A stretch of 64,000 nucleotides of DNA, from the NCBI GenBank assembly GCA_037783415.1, contig JAZGTN010000035.1, forward strand, positions 2,790,001 to 2,854,000, written 5' to 3'. The stretch's first letter is position 1. Each line of letters starts with the position of its first letter. The DNA comes from Leptasterias polaris. Its lineage: Eukaryota; Echinodermata; Asteroidea; Forcipulatida; Asteriidae. Under the pieces are notes generated by a model. The model had not been told where the DNA came from and ran no database searches. It saw nothing but the letters and a program-made list of their open reading frames with translations. Below, one piece after another: positions 1-13,800 of this stretch. The position numbers were made by a program, and so were the translations under genes.

Positions 1-1568
1 AACAATGCTGTCATATTTATCACGGTAGAGAATGGTACAGAAAGCCGTGTTGTATGATAATAAAACAACTTAAGGAAGGCAGCGCTAAAACTGGGGTGTT
101 AAATGGGTTGTGTCACTAGATACCGTTACCGAGGAGAGAATCAAAATTAACAGTTTTTTCCGTGGTAGCAAAGACCAGACTATACATTATTTCGCATATA
201 CAAAAAATTATACCATGTTGTCATAATTAAGACAGTAACTTACTCAACTAAGATCACAAAAAGTGGTATGTTTTTAATGTTTGTATTTTACTATACAGTG
301 GTTAACAAGCTTTATCATGCTTATCAATACGATACAACTAGTTTTAGTAATGTCAGATACAAAGAACTGCTTTTAAAATAATTTCTTTATTTCTGTACTG
401 GTTTATTTTCAACAATGTATGAAGCACTTTTTCGACGCCACTTTCACCTCCCTCGGTGCGGTAAACTCGTAACATTTTGTAAGTTTATTAATATATGAAT
501 ATAACAATCATACATTATATTGATGACGATGAATAGTGAAGGTTGGGCACGGGCATTTTTGCCGGTTATTTTCTTACCCTTTTGACTTGAACCGGTCGTC
601 ATGGTGATTGAAACCAATGGCAGACGACTTCAATGCAGTCTTCAACGCGGCATTGCAGCATTAACACATATATCCACTTCTAAGTTCACGAACAAAATTC
701 TAGGAACGGCGAATGATGTACAATCCTGGAGAATTGAAAAACTGAGAAAATGGTTAGTGTCCAGGAAGTCATTTTTACACTACCACCGGCATATTATTCC
801 TCAAATCGAAACGGTGAAAAGTTCGGCAGTAATCCTGAGACAAAACAGAGTGTATGTAGTCACGAATTAGCTGCTATTAATAGCGTTTTAAATCCAAGAA
901 TGGTAATCGAGAACGACCACGCTCGTATCGCCGGGCACAGCAGAAAACTGTGCCGGTATCCAGTCGAAATTCTCCCACGGACTATTCACTCTATACTCGC
1001 GTCACTTCATCATGTAGAATGGTTGTCTCTTAGTAGTGTGTTAAATAGCCGCCATGTAATTCCTTGCTCTATGGGTTGATGAAACACGGAAGAACATAAA
1101 GAAGAACATAAAATAAATGGTATACGGAGTTTCTAGAGTCAATAATAGCGATGGGATGATTTGATTCTCGTCTGCCAACAAAACCAAGGGAATGCAAGTG
1201 TAACACAATTATGGTGTGTGCTTCATCTTGAATAACGCAGGCACTATGCGCCTAATGGTTTCGTGTCTCCAATCAGGCGTAACGAATGACCATAACTATT
1301 TTAAGCACGATTAACGACGTAGCTTTTCCGAGCTTAGTAAATTTCAACATACACGTCACTGACCTTCGTACTCTCCCAAGAAAATCAAATTCGATTTCTT
1401 GTAGGAGTACACAATCAATGAATTTCAAGGAATGATCTTACAAAACCCATTCTCATTAGGGTGTATTCTGCTACCCTTTCCACACATGGGGGCGTTTGTT
1501 TGTTTGGCCAACAATGACCTGTTGCCAACCGATCAATAATGGCCGGACATTCGCAGTGGTCATCATAA

Positions 1569-1583
1569 CCACGAGAGGGCGCT
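1569..1583 (+). promoter_or_regulatory. CTCF-like core motif
   Basis: CCACGAGAGGGCGCT fits the CTCF core pattern CCASNAGRKGGCGC. It lies in the intergenic region beyond the 3' end of DEPDC1. Not part of a repeat that I could recognise. Confidence 0.35.
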
Positions 1584-4329
1584 CAACAATATTTAAATAT
1601 TTACTATAAATATTCATGATTAAAGCGTCTTCGCACATGGACGGCATCACAAGCAAAAACTATCGTCATAACTTTTTCAAAAGAGTTCAAGACGGAGAAA
1701 GTAACGTCTTACCTCAGTGACTTAAATTCTGTTCCAGTTTCCAGTTACAGTAAACTGTCTCAAGTAATACAAAGGTAGATGAAATTCAATTTGTGTTTGT
1801 CTAGAAATCATTTAATACTTGCACCACCTAGGAAAGTACACAAAGCAACTTTTTGCAAATACTGATTAAAAGCTAAATGGCTCGCAGTAACAATTAGAAA
1901 TTACAAGTCCTTTCTGTCCAAAAGTATATATAAATTAAGAATGCATGCAATTTTCTACAACTCAATTTACAATTTAAAAGAAGTTGGCAAAATACAACAA
2001 TCTAACAGCACAATGTAATTCTATGTCTTATACATGCAATTCTAAGAATGATTCCCATGTGAATATCTTATGACAGTAGATTACCAGATACAATGAGCTT
2101 TACTTTTATGTCACATAAAAAAATATAATACATGTTAAATATAATCATTGGCTTTAATGGAAGATATTGAGATGCTCGCTGGCTGCAGCTCACTGGGTAA
2201 ATCCAATTGTTGTCGAAACATTTTACTAAGGTTTACGAAAACAATGGAAAGTACGACTGCTGACCACCTTATGTTTCAAAATCTCCAGTTGCATAGTTAT
2301 CAAAGATGAGGCAATTAAGTGTAGGCCCTAATGATTTATAAATTTGGTTTGTGGCAACACCTTTCTGATAATTGTCTCCTTTGCTGTGTAGAACGTTCTT
2401 ATAAGAACTTGTCTTGCTGTTTAACTACTCCACAGCCGTACGTAGATGGACACAAGAACAAGTTTTTATCTGAACTACATAATGGTCTCATGATTCCCAA
2501 TCAACTCCCCAACAATAGATAAACAGCAGAACAAGTTCTTATTTGAATTCTTATATCTCCTAGGCCATATTTCAAAGAGCTGCTTATTAACCACAAATTT
2601 AATAGTGAATCAAAACATAATACTTACTGGAAATAGGTTACCAGCTGGATTGTCATTTCATATGTACCATTTTTGACTGGTTTCCTGCTTATTTGCTCGG
2701 CAGAAATTTGCTAAATAAGTAATATTTTTCTGCTCTTGCTTTCTGTCCTGTCATTGTCGTAATTTCTGTGTATTCTCCTTCTTTTATTTGTTGTCTAAAT
2801 TGTTTTTTAAAAGTATATTTAGTGTTTGTTGTAGGATTTTTTTCTGTCTATTTTACCTTTTTACTATATTTTTAGCTCTCTTTTTTAATATTGTAGTTCA
2901 AATTCAATTCGGCCTCTGGCTGTGACTTTTGAAATGTTTTTAATAAACTAATAAATAATAAAAAAATATTATCTGGTTAAACAGCTCTATGAAAATGAGC
3001 CTTGATTCTAAATCTACTCCATGGCAGTAGAATAATAGCAGGACCAGTTTTCATCAGCAACCTACACAGCAAAGTAGATTCTGTCACAGAGTGTTACTGT
3101 AAACCAAATCTATCGATACTCCACGCCAATCAATGCCTCAATTCACATAAATGATTTAACAAGTTGCTAAATTGTTGCTCAGAAAATATTGTTATTTTGC
3201 AAATTATTATTTTTTTTTCAGTCAGCCCCGAGTAGAAAAGGAATAAGTCCTGAACTTCTAACAACTAAAAAAAAAAATACATATTGCTGTAATTTGCTGA
3301 TAATTGTTTTTAGACTGTATGAACTTCTCTTAAAAAATAAGCTCCAAGCCTTGTTGAAATCAGCTGCACCATTACAAATCTACCTTATGGGCCTACCTAA
3401 TTATAACGTAGCAATTTCAGCAATTTGTCCACCAACATTCACTATTCACCGGAATAAAATTAACACAATTTTTAAAATGTAAAAAAACCCCAAAAACCCC
3501 AAAACATCCTAAATATGAACAATTCGTCTCGTCTGTGTAACAAGGTCAGGTCAGAACCCAGTTTGGTTATGAGGTCAAATCTTGCATACATTCGGTGCTC
3601 CATATTTATGTGGTATGGTGTATCCCCCCCTCATACTGTGTGTTCATTGTGTTCTGGGAATCTCAGGAATTCTTGAGAGGCATTTTTAGGGGGGGGGGGG
3701 GTTTCTTCTGTACAAAAGGGAAAGCACATGAACATTTGGGGACAGGGGGAAACCTTCTGCCACATATCGGGTTGGGAACGGTATACTTGCACACTTTGAA
3801 ATATTGTTTATGCTCCACCGAACAAGGTCGTATCTTACTACATTGGTTTGTGTTTGCACTTGGGAAATGTTAACCACAGAGCTCTGGAAAGTACTGAGTA
3901 GGCCTATACAGTGCTTAACACACATCGGTGTAGGGTAAAAACCAAATTATAGTCACTATCCCCGATGCAAAATTAACATCTATCAAAGATAGGACCTTAT
4001 TAAATCATGTTTGCAACAAGGCCGTAACTGATCATACCATCTTGTTGCACTAATGCAAACTAATGTGACAAATTTATGTAAATTGTATGTAAAACAAAAA
4101 ACAAACAAACAAAATCACAAAGTGTTGTGATCACTTCCAAACAATAAGAATTACACTAGTACAATAAAACGGTTCAAGTTTAGTATAAGAAAAGAAATCA
4201 GAATAACAAATGATCAACAAGTTTTTGTATAGTTTTTTAAACAGATCTGTGTTTAAGAATCAAGCTCAACATGGATTTGACATGATATACAATCCTTTTT
4301 ACAAATATACAACATAGTTTGTACAAGGG

Positions 4330-4335
4330 TTTAAT
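4330..4335 (-). terminator. Possible poly(A) signal for DEPDC1 (ATTAAA)
   Basis: ATTAAA on the minus strand about 410 nt past the DEPDC1 stop. No canonical AATAAA is closer on that strand. Such hexamers are common by chance in AT-rich DNA. Confidence 0.25.
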
Positions 4336-4741
4336 TTTGGGCACATCCAGTGTTTTAGGGATTACTAAATTGACTCTTCTATTTTCAAAAAAGTTAATTT
4401 TGGTTCTTTAACGGGCACTCTTTGGCAAGATTGCAATTTTCATTGGATTATGAAATGGTTCAAAAATGTTTTTTGCAAATGTTGGGGGTAAAAAGAGAGA
4501 AGACACCCTCCAAAAATATGTCAATAAAAATAAAAGCAAATTCAAATAAAACAAATCTAAAATTAACAGACACATGAAATTTTGGGCATAATATTGATTA
4601 AGTCATAAAAAAAATGTTTTGAATTTTTAAAACTGATAAAAAAAATAAAAACTTCAAACGTAGTTTAAAGAAGTTAAGGCATGGTCACCTTTGTTGCATA
4701 GCCTGGATTAAATTTTGACACATTTAGAAGGAGTTGATATA

Positions 4742-4885
4742 TCACCTCATAGACTTGAGCTTTGTAAAAGATTTCCTGATGTTGACCATGGGTGGTTTTA
4801 TCTTAGGCTTCTCTGGGAACAGTGCCGCCTCGCTGGCCGTGGTCGGTAGACGCCGGCCGTAGATTTCAGGATAGGTTTTCTGGAA
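4742..4885 (-). CDS. DEPDC1: DEPDC1 terminal coding exon 10
   Basis: 144 nt including TGA. Encodes [38 protein letters not shown] and SFTKLKSMR. This matches the family tail FQKEYPLIYQKRFPTTESEAALF...KP. The acceptor is ATCTCAG. It was found by hand because the open frame is too short for an ORF list. Confidence 0.93.
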   Translation of the reverse strand, partial: FQKTYPEIYGRRLPTTASEAALFPEKPKIKPPMVNIRKSFTKLKSMR

Positions 4886-7800
4886 CTGAGATTGATAAGA
4901 ACAATTGAGTGTCTACTTGTCCAGAAAACAGCAAAAAACTATCACAGTATTTTTTCATCAAGAATGGAGGATCCATCCACTTTTATGAAGGTGACAGCAG
5001 GTACCAATCACATCTGGAGTGTCGTGGCCGAGTGGTTAAGAGCACCGAACTCAAGCTCTTCTGTTTCTGTTCAGCAGAGTGTGGGTTCGAGTCCCGGTCA
5101 TGACACTTGTGTCCCTGAGCAAGACACTTAACTATAATTGCTTCTCTCCACCCAGGGGTAAAATGGGTACCTGTGAGGGCAGAGATGGTTCTTGTGATTG
5201 ATTTAGCCTAGTAGCGCATATATTGCAGCACAGGCTGTATACTCCCCAGGGAGCTGAGATGGTTTAAGGAATGAAATAAATGGCCCAGTGACCAGGGGTA
5301 ATAATGTTCGAAGCGCTTTGAGACGCCCTTGGGTGTGATAAAGCGCGATATAAATCCATATTATTATCTCTGGCCGCCCTCAGTATTTGCGAACGAAAAC
5401 CACAGAAGTTTGAGTTTTCAATCAACCCTAAGAAATCTAAGAAACGATTAATCCAAATGATTTTGGTTGAAAAATTATCCAAACCATATACATGTAAAGG
5501 AAATCCTTTCTCAAAATACTTAACAATTTCAACAGCTGCAAGTAAGTTTTTATGGTCATTATTTTTTTTGAGTATTTACCAATCTATGAACCTTTCTCAA
5601 AATAGCTTACACTATCAATGGCTGCAAGTACGTTTCTAATGATCATTATTTTTTGGATTATTTACCAATCTATGACCCTACCTTTAACATTTAAGACCCT
5701 CCTCTTCCTCCCTTAATACTCACCTGTTTGAGTTTCTTCTTCTTGTCCTTTGACCCCATGTTCTGATCGTTAATGATGACCTCCAGCAGGTCAGTGATGG
5801 CCCTCTGTGAGTGGCTCAGCTTCTGCGCCTCGTACTGCGGTACGCTCATCTTCTGGCAGTACGAGGGCGCTGTTGTTGGCTTCTTGTTTTCCTCACCTGT
5901 CATATACTGGATCTGGGAGGATTGATAATTGATATGAAAACTTTAAACTACAAATTGTAAAACCCTTACTCCCTTGGCCGGCTTGCACACAGGAGACCTA
6001 AATCCTCCACTCTTTTATCACTTCCCAGCAACATGTTTGGATTTAGATAATATTTGTATGCCTGGCCCAGTGATAAGCAGTTGTCATTTGGGCCTACATT
6101 TCTTAATCCTCTTCAATCAACCCTCCAACTTCATGACCAGAATTTGTTGAGGATTTTGAGGATTAGGGTTAAGTAGCTTAATCAGTTTAAAGCTCCATCA
6201 CAGACTGCCTAGATGAAACACAACAGGGAACACACACAAGCACAACAAAGTCTGACAGAAGTCTACAGAATATTTTCAAAAAGCTGCCGCCAGTTGGAAT
6301 GCTGCATCATGAGATGAAAGCGTCACACACACTACAAACAAAGACACCATCGACAGAGAGATCTCATGCATCTGCTGATTTTTTGCTTCTTCCAACTCTA
6401 AAGCTGGCATACATTTGTGTGTAAATTTACCCCAAAAACACCTATTTCATCATTCAAAGGCATTTCTTAAATGACAAAAACTGAAAATACTGGCAACATA
6501 TTAGGATGTGTTTTGAAGCATCGCATGGTGAGGTATCGATATATATTTGGTTTGCTGTATCACCATGTGACAGTATGTAATTTGCTGTGTAGATTGTTCA
6601 CATAAAAACTGTTTGGCTATTTTTTTGTCTACTACAGTACCTCGGAGTAGATCAGAAAAAATTTAGGAGACTACTAAGTTCTGATAAGAAATTGTCCTGC
6701 CTTATATCTTTTTACCTCTGGTCCATGCAAAACATATGTTAAAGGTAAGTACAAGGTTTATAATTTTCTTTTAAAAAAGATTGAAGAAACACTTTCTCAA
6801 TACATTTCCTATGGGTTTCTGATTGCTAAGAATCAATTTGTTAGAAGTGGGCGTGGCAAAGAGAGGAATTAATACACTAATAAAAAGGATTATACACCCA
6901 GCTCTGCTAGAACCACAAAAGAAGAAAGCAAACATTCTTACCTGTCCCCTGCGTAGATACACCAACCTATCCTCGACATCTTTCTTAAGGTCTTCTGGCT
7001 GTGCGAAGACGTCTGCCTGGTTATCCATGAGGTACTCAACGACACGCACAGACAGCGCCTCATTGAAGTCAATCTCCTCCTCAGAACATAAGATGGTACG
7101 ACTGAACGTTTGAAGAACCTGACACAAAAGATAAAAACAGTTTTGAAATTACTAAAAGTATTGTAATATTGCATTAGGGATAAAGAATGTGTATTTTGGA
7201 TTTACCCTTTCACCTATGTGTGACAAGCCCAGATATCCAGTGCTTTCTGAGTCCCAGAGAAACAAATTCAACAAGCTACTAGGGTGGGATTTGATTCCTC
7301 ATGTGAACATTTTCCATTTTCTATCTGACCAATATTTTGCACACCTACGGAAGTTGTGTTTCATAATATCGGCAAATGTTTTTTTAAAGTTTGACTGTCA
7401 AGGTTTTTGTAATAAACTTTTTTCCAGTTTCACAATATACTTTAAACAAGATAAAGGAACACAATACAGTTATAAACGCAGACTTAGGGGTTTAGAGGTT
7501 TTAGAAAACATTGGCCTCTGTCCCTTTGTCTTCGGACATTGTTCTTCTTCTTGCTGATACTGAAAACCTTTAATCAACCTCTATGTGTTTTTTAAGAAGC
7601 AGTCTACTCAAAGAAAAATCATCTAGATATTTGTTAACACCTTAAAACTTAGCAATTGCAGAAACAATCTTACCAGTTGTCTTGTAGTCTTCCGACTGCT
7701 GAGGACAAGGTCTGGATTACTTTCCATTCTGGTCATGAGTTTTAGGACGAGTTGGAGTTTGCGTCTTCTGACTGGAGGTAGCAGGAGACAGCAAAGCTTC

Positions 7801-10800
7801 AAGGCTTCCTGTGTGTAGGATTTGTCATCGCTGAGGTACAAACCTAAACAAGGATCAATAAGTGGTCAGAAAGAAAGGCATTCTATTTGCTGAATGTCTA
7901 TTATTTATTCTGATTCACAAATTTACTTTGATTTATTCGAGTGAACAAAGACAAATAGTGGGATTTGAACCAGCGATCTCTAGATTTACATGCTGGTGCT
8001 CAACCTTTGTCTGAAACTTCACAGAGGCAACAAAGGCAATTTCCTCTATGACCCTAGCTGTTGTCTTGGTGTCCTTTGAAATGTTCTAGAAGATATTTAC
8101 ATTTTCCTTCTAGAGGTGCCCTTTTCTACATTAAAAAATGCCTTGCCCTTATCAAAACGAAGTATCAGAACTATCTACATACTGAGCTATCTGGCTCTAC
8201 GTTGGCAGTCTCACTGTTTGTTCAATACCTTTGTCCAAGATGCTTCTGTCAGAAAGCATAGCACTGTTCACTGCCGTATAGCCAGGGATCACACCAGGAT
8301 TATAATACAAAGTGCGAAGCAGCATAGAATGGGATCACATTAAGGGGACATCAAATAATAAACCACAAGAGAATCTGACATGATGAACATTTATGATTTT
8401 TTTTTTTCAGTTTTCAAAGGCACAGCTGAGAAACCCCCCCCCCACCCCCCCAAAAAGGGAGAAAATCAGCTGATCAGCAGGAAAGTTTCATGTCCATATT
8501 TTCCACTCTCACCAAATGAACCCAAATGAACAATTAAAACAGTTGTCAAGGATTTTGTGCAGGTTCACATGGTTCATATCAGACTTTTCAATTATTTTTG
8601 GTTGAACAAACAAAAACTGACTAGAGCGGGATTTGAACCTGTAACCTTTGGACTAACGGTGCTCCACCAACTGCTATCAAGTCCAAATATTGGCAGTCTC
8701 CCTATTTTGTCAATATTTTTGTTCCGGGGGTAATTGTTGCAACTGAAATAAGCAACATTGAGTTTTTGTGAGGTCATTAATGCATGCTACTCCTTGAATT
8801 TGACAGTAATTCAACAGAAAAATATGTACAGCAGATTGGTACGGGTGAGATTTTTAAGCAGCAAGCTTTCAGATTGAAAGGAGTAAATTTTTTCTTCTTG
8901 GGAAAATTTCCAGTTCTGTGTTTTGTTTTTGAGGATCGCAAGGAATTTTATGCATAATTATGACTTCAGATTTGCTTTGAGATCAGGACGATACTATGGC
9001 CTTAACTTGAACTAGATCTAAAACGGGCATTCATCAACTACTCTCTGCAAATGTCAATATTGTTAGATTTGTGCCAGCCATGGCTGACGGAAGGGTCAGT
9101 AAGAGAATTTTCGTTTTTAGTAGAAATTCTTTTCTTTTTTAGTTTGCGAGAGAATGAGGATCATAAATATCAATATTAATGAACAATTTAGCAAAGCATT
9201 ACTTATCAGGCTGTATTCAAAATTTGTTTTTACTTGATATGTTAAAAACAATTGAGTTAAAAATGGAGTTAGTTTTGTAAGGTTAGATTTATGTATTAAC
9301 AGCAAATCATGAGAGAGAACCTTACTTGTTGTGCTGTCGCTTCTTGTCAGCTTTCTTCCCCCTTCTGACCTTTCAACTCTGACTGATGACCTTACATCGG
9401 AGGAGCTTGCCGCTCTAAATCCTGCAATCTGTGGGTTTATATCCGGTGTTTGACTGTCGCTGGTCTCACATGAGCTTCCAAGGTTGGAGTAGGAGTGGGT
9501 GGCTCGGAGGGGTGGTGGGTAAGGTGGACTGATCTTCTTCATGTTGTTGATAAGGTTGGGAGGGGTTCCCTTGGTGCCATTTTGAGGTTGCTGTTGCTCT
9601 TGCGGCTGAAGACGAGGCGTTGACCTACTGTGGTGATTGTCCATTCCTGCATCCTGTTCAACGGGGGCGCCGTCGGCAAAGCCGACGGTGCTCTTCTTCT
9701 TGAACATCTTCTGGATCAGCTCACTCGCTGAGCCGAACCTCCGGGAGACGAAGAGATTCCTGATGCTTGTTGATTCCTTGGGAGGATGCCGAGAGTTTGC
9801 GGTGGCAGCATTATTGATGTCATTCATTGAGCCACAATGGCGTCTGCCATCAGTGGGATAGTTGTACTTCATCGGGAACCCATAATTGAGATCTCTTTGC
9901 TCGTCGACAATCGATGATTGGGAGTTTCCTTGAGTAGAAGCCATCGACCTTGGTCTAGATGATTCACTGTCACTGTTTTTAATATGAACCTCTGAGTTGA
10001 ACCTTTTAGACCCTGTAACTGTTCCTTGGGTTCTTTGCTGGTCTGGAGCATTGAGGTCGGAGGCAGAGGGGTACTTTGGGGTTCCTTGCCGAATTGGAAC
10101 TGATAATGGTCTCCGAGTCTTCTGAGGCTGATTGTACTCATAGCTGTTATCAATTCCTTGGCTGCTGCCATGGTTTGTCTCACTTGAAACTGGCCTTGCC
10201 TGATGTTCTTTCGCTTGACTGGAAGTAGAATTGTTCTGACAACGAGGTCCCGCTGTCGGCTCTGAAATGCAGTGCCTCATCCCTTGAGGTTGGGTAGACA
10301 ACTGCCTCCCATCCCAAATTCTAGGTTTGTGATGACTGATCCCATCATGGCCAACGAAGCCAGTGACGCGCATACTGGCTGAGCGTTGGATGCTCTTCCT
10401 TCTTCGTGTTGCGGGTGGAGAACGAGTGATGCAGCTTTGAAACTTCCCAGCCTGGTGCTCACCTCTATAAGACGTCACAGTGCTTGGCGGTATACCTCGG
10501 GTGTCCATCATCTTCATCATCTTCAACCTCTTGGATGCAGCATCCTGAGAGACATGCCTGTCCCGATCTGCTGTCTCCCTGACTCCAATCTGCCTGCCTG
10601 GCGTTCCGGCAAGCTCGGGTGAGAACCCAAAAAGGCCTCCTGAAGTCATGTTCAGCATAAGGTTCTCCACAGATTGGAATGAGGCTAATCCTTGGATAGC
10701 ATCTGGAGGGGTGGAGGGAGACTCCGCCCCAGGGTACAAACCCCGGTCTCGTCGCTCAGCGGTTACTGTTAATAGTAGATGAGATGGAGAACAGGTGGGT

Positions 10801-13800
10801 TAGCATGGGAGGTCAAAATGGCATGGAGGTTAAAACAAGCTTTTAGCCAGGATTTGAAAATAGGGTGTCCAAATTTGACTGGATTGAAAAACAGGGCGTC
10901 CAAATTGTTGGGGTAAATTTTCAGCAAGCATGTACCACAGAACTATTATTGCATTTACTGTGTACTCCACACGTATGCTTTGGGTCTGGGCCGGTAAAGG
11001 GTTTAAAAAAATGAAATCAGCACCGTACAGCCCTAAGAATCGTAGTATTTCGCGCAGTGTTATTATTTTTAAAGTTTGGGCGGGGTCACAACTTTTTCAT
11101 ATTGATTTCCCCCGTACAAGAGTCGAGTTGCGGTATTCTACAAATAGATCGCGAATTATATACGGAACAATCGTTAACATTTCAATGTACCGGTACATGT
11201 ACATCATGTACATTTAGTGTACCACTACGAGGGATAGTTTGATAGTGAGGGAGGTGAGCATTTAAGAAGTACTGTCCTTCAATATTACAGTGTGCAGTGA
11301 GCATTCTTTATTAAACCTGCATTACCCATACTCATGGTGGGAGGTTCACACATACAAACAGACACGCACGTTCTGACTCATACACTGCGCATGTGCGATG
11401 TTCTGCATACATTAATATGCACTGAAAGGTTGCGGCAGCCAGAAAAGAGCAAGAATGACGTGCCTAGACTTGGTTCCAAGTCTGTGCTTGTGGTTTTTAG
11501 TCTACCTGCATTGCCTGGAATAGCGCCCTCTTGTGGATTAACCTCCGTCTTTAACCTACGAGTTAGAGCGCGTGATAGCCAATCTGCGGGGGGATTTTGT
11601 GTGGCTGATGCAGAAAAATAACCCTTATCTCAGACTTGAAATCAAGTCTACAACACGTGTGTCTCGAGTGCTGCTGATCTATCACACACAACCCTGGTAG
11701 GTACACGACATGTACATGTACAAATATACACAACGCTTTTTACGTTGACATACAATGTACAGTACTTACATGTATTTTGTAAACTTGTCTACTGCGTGGC
11801 GTTTCACCGCTATAGTTTCTAATATAAAGCCTTTGCGGTTGTTCAAGCCTTCACACTAGTCGGGGGCACTGTCTGATGTTAAATTTGATCCCTTTGTCGG
11901 TAAACAATGAATGGGCGATCAGTATATTTAAGATAAATTGGTTGTATCTTGCATAAAATTACCTTCACTGCAGCTGGCAGGTAGTAATAGTTTTGGATTT
12001 GCGTTCGTTTTGCTTACAATTTCAGGTATTCGGATGTATTTTGTTTTTTATTATGTACAAAAAACAGGGCGTCTTCAAGGGCGTCCGACAGTTTTTCGGG
12101 GTGTCCAAAAATAAAATAGGGCGTCCAAAAGACGCCCGGACGTATCGCTGGCTAATAGCTTGGAAAGCTTTAATAAAAGTTGGCAAGAAATCAACAAAGT
12201 TTTATTCAAAATTTAGGAAAATAGGAAATTTATGGTCAGAGGTTACAAAGAGGAAACATTTCATGCACAATCAGAAGGAAAAGACCTGTCAGTAAAAGCG
12301 TGAGTAAGAATGAAGAGGGAAATAAAGTAGAAGAATAGAAGATTTAAACGACTTCAAAATCGTAAACCCAAATATAAACAAATCTAGAGAAATAGTGACA
12401 AAAGGCAATTTCTTATATGAGCTAATTACTAAGAAACACTCAACCCAGAATTATTTTGATTGCTGTAAAAACAATTTACCAGCCAAAATGCCATTTGATG
12501 TGTGGTGTTAACTGTTTGTGATTGGTCCCCTGCTTGTGTTGCTAAGCAACGACAATTTTGCATAAATACGACTTCTACTTTTTAAGGACCACTTGTAGGA
12601 ATGACCTTTCTGATGAATGTTGGACTTTATTTCCCTTTTAAATAAAATCTTCTCCAGAAACTGGTATTAAATACATTATTGGGTTTACTAACACACACAT
12701 TTGGTAAGAATATTGATGGAGAAATATTAAGTTTGCACTAAAAACATCTTCTGATGAACAGGAGCCAATTTCTTGAAGACAAAATATACCTTTGGTTTTG
12801 GAATTGTTTGATTGTTTTATTCCTAGATAAATGTAAATATATACAATAAATCTAACCTGTGAAAATTTCATTTCAGAAGGTGGTAGCGTTTTTTGAGATA
12901 TTGCAGAAAGTCTTCAGCAGTTATGTCCACACAGGAAGAATAATCCATGATGGAATATACACAAACTGGGAAACGTTTCATCCAGAAATGTTTCTGAAAT
13001 GTTTTTGAATCCCTCTCTCTACAACCACATTCCTTTGATGGGAATCATTTCTCAAAATGTTATCCATTATGATGAACAGCTGCAGTGCTTCTTACCAAGT
13101 AAGTTCTTAATGTCATTATTGTTAGGACTTTAGGAGTAAAGAAGAAAATCTTGCTGAGCAATTTTGTTTCACAAAACAAAAAGTGTAGTAGGGCGACAGT
13201 TGCAACAATACAAATCACACTGCATCTTTGACTAGGAACCTTTTTCTTCTAGACAAGTCCATTCTGAGCTAAGACAAATTTGTGTTACTTACCGAATGAC
13301 TCAATGATCAGATTGTAGAGTTGATGTGTCAGTAGGGGTTGAGAGAGGGATTGGAAATAGTTGCTGACGGTCTTCAAGACGTCTCTCTCAAAACCCGGGT
13401 AGTTTGGAAGACCCGAATCTGTTCCGTTTGGCCCTGATGCACAAAGTTGAAATAAGAATGCAAGAAATCAATATCGTTCCAGAAACCAATTTTAAAGGCA
13501 AAGAAAACCTTTGCTTTTTGGAACGGCTCAACTATTTTAATCTTGTTTAATTGTAGATATATAAACAAACTAACCTACGAAAAATTGCATTTCATAAGGT
13601 GGTAGCATTTTTTAGATGCCGCAGAAAAACTGGAGCAGTTATATCTAAGCAGGAAGAATAATCCATTATTTGAATACACAATCTGAGAAACCTTTTATGT
13701 ATGAAACATTTCTGAGTGATTGAAACTTTTTGAATCCCTTTCCCTAAATACATTATCAACAGCTGCAGTGCTTCTTACCAAGTAAGTTTTTATGCTCATT

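Larger units (their letters stand above)
1..4741. other. Intergenic region 3' of DEPDC1
   Basis: No supported gene. Contains A/T-rich DNA, a CTCF-like motif at 1569-1583, a G10-type homopolymer near 3690, and a palindromic repeat between about 2563 and 3003 (ends matching the gctgctta...agcagctctatg family). A fragment near 3940-4010 resembles the SINE tail at 27760-27820. Short ORFs here (for example 601-870) show no homology or splice support. Confidence 0.6.

Noticed and set aside
601..1079. Two overlapping ORFs in the left intergenic region
   Set aside because: No recognisable homology, no splice context, typical of chance ORFs in AT-rich DNA.
9117..9325. Extension of the long DEPDC1 reading frame past 9326 ([13 protein letters not shown]...)
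   Set aside because: It reads through a good donor (GTAAGG) into AT-rich intron; splicing at 9326 restores homology and phase with exon 7.
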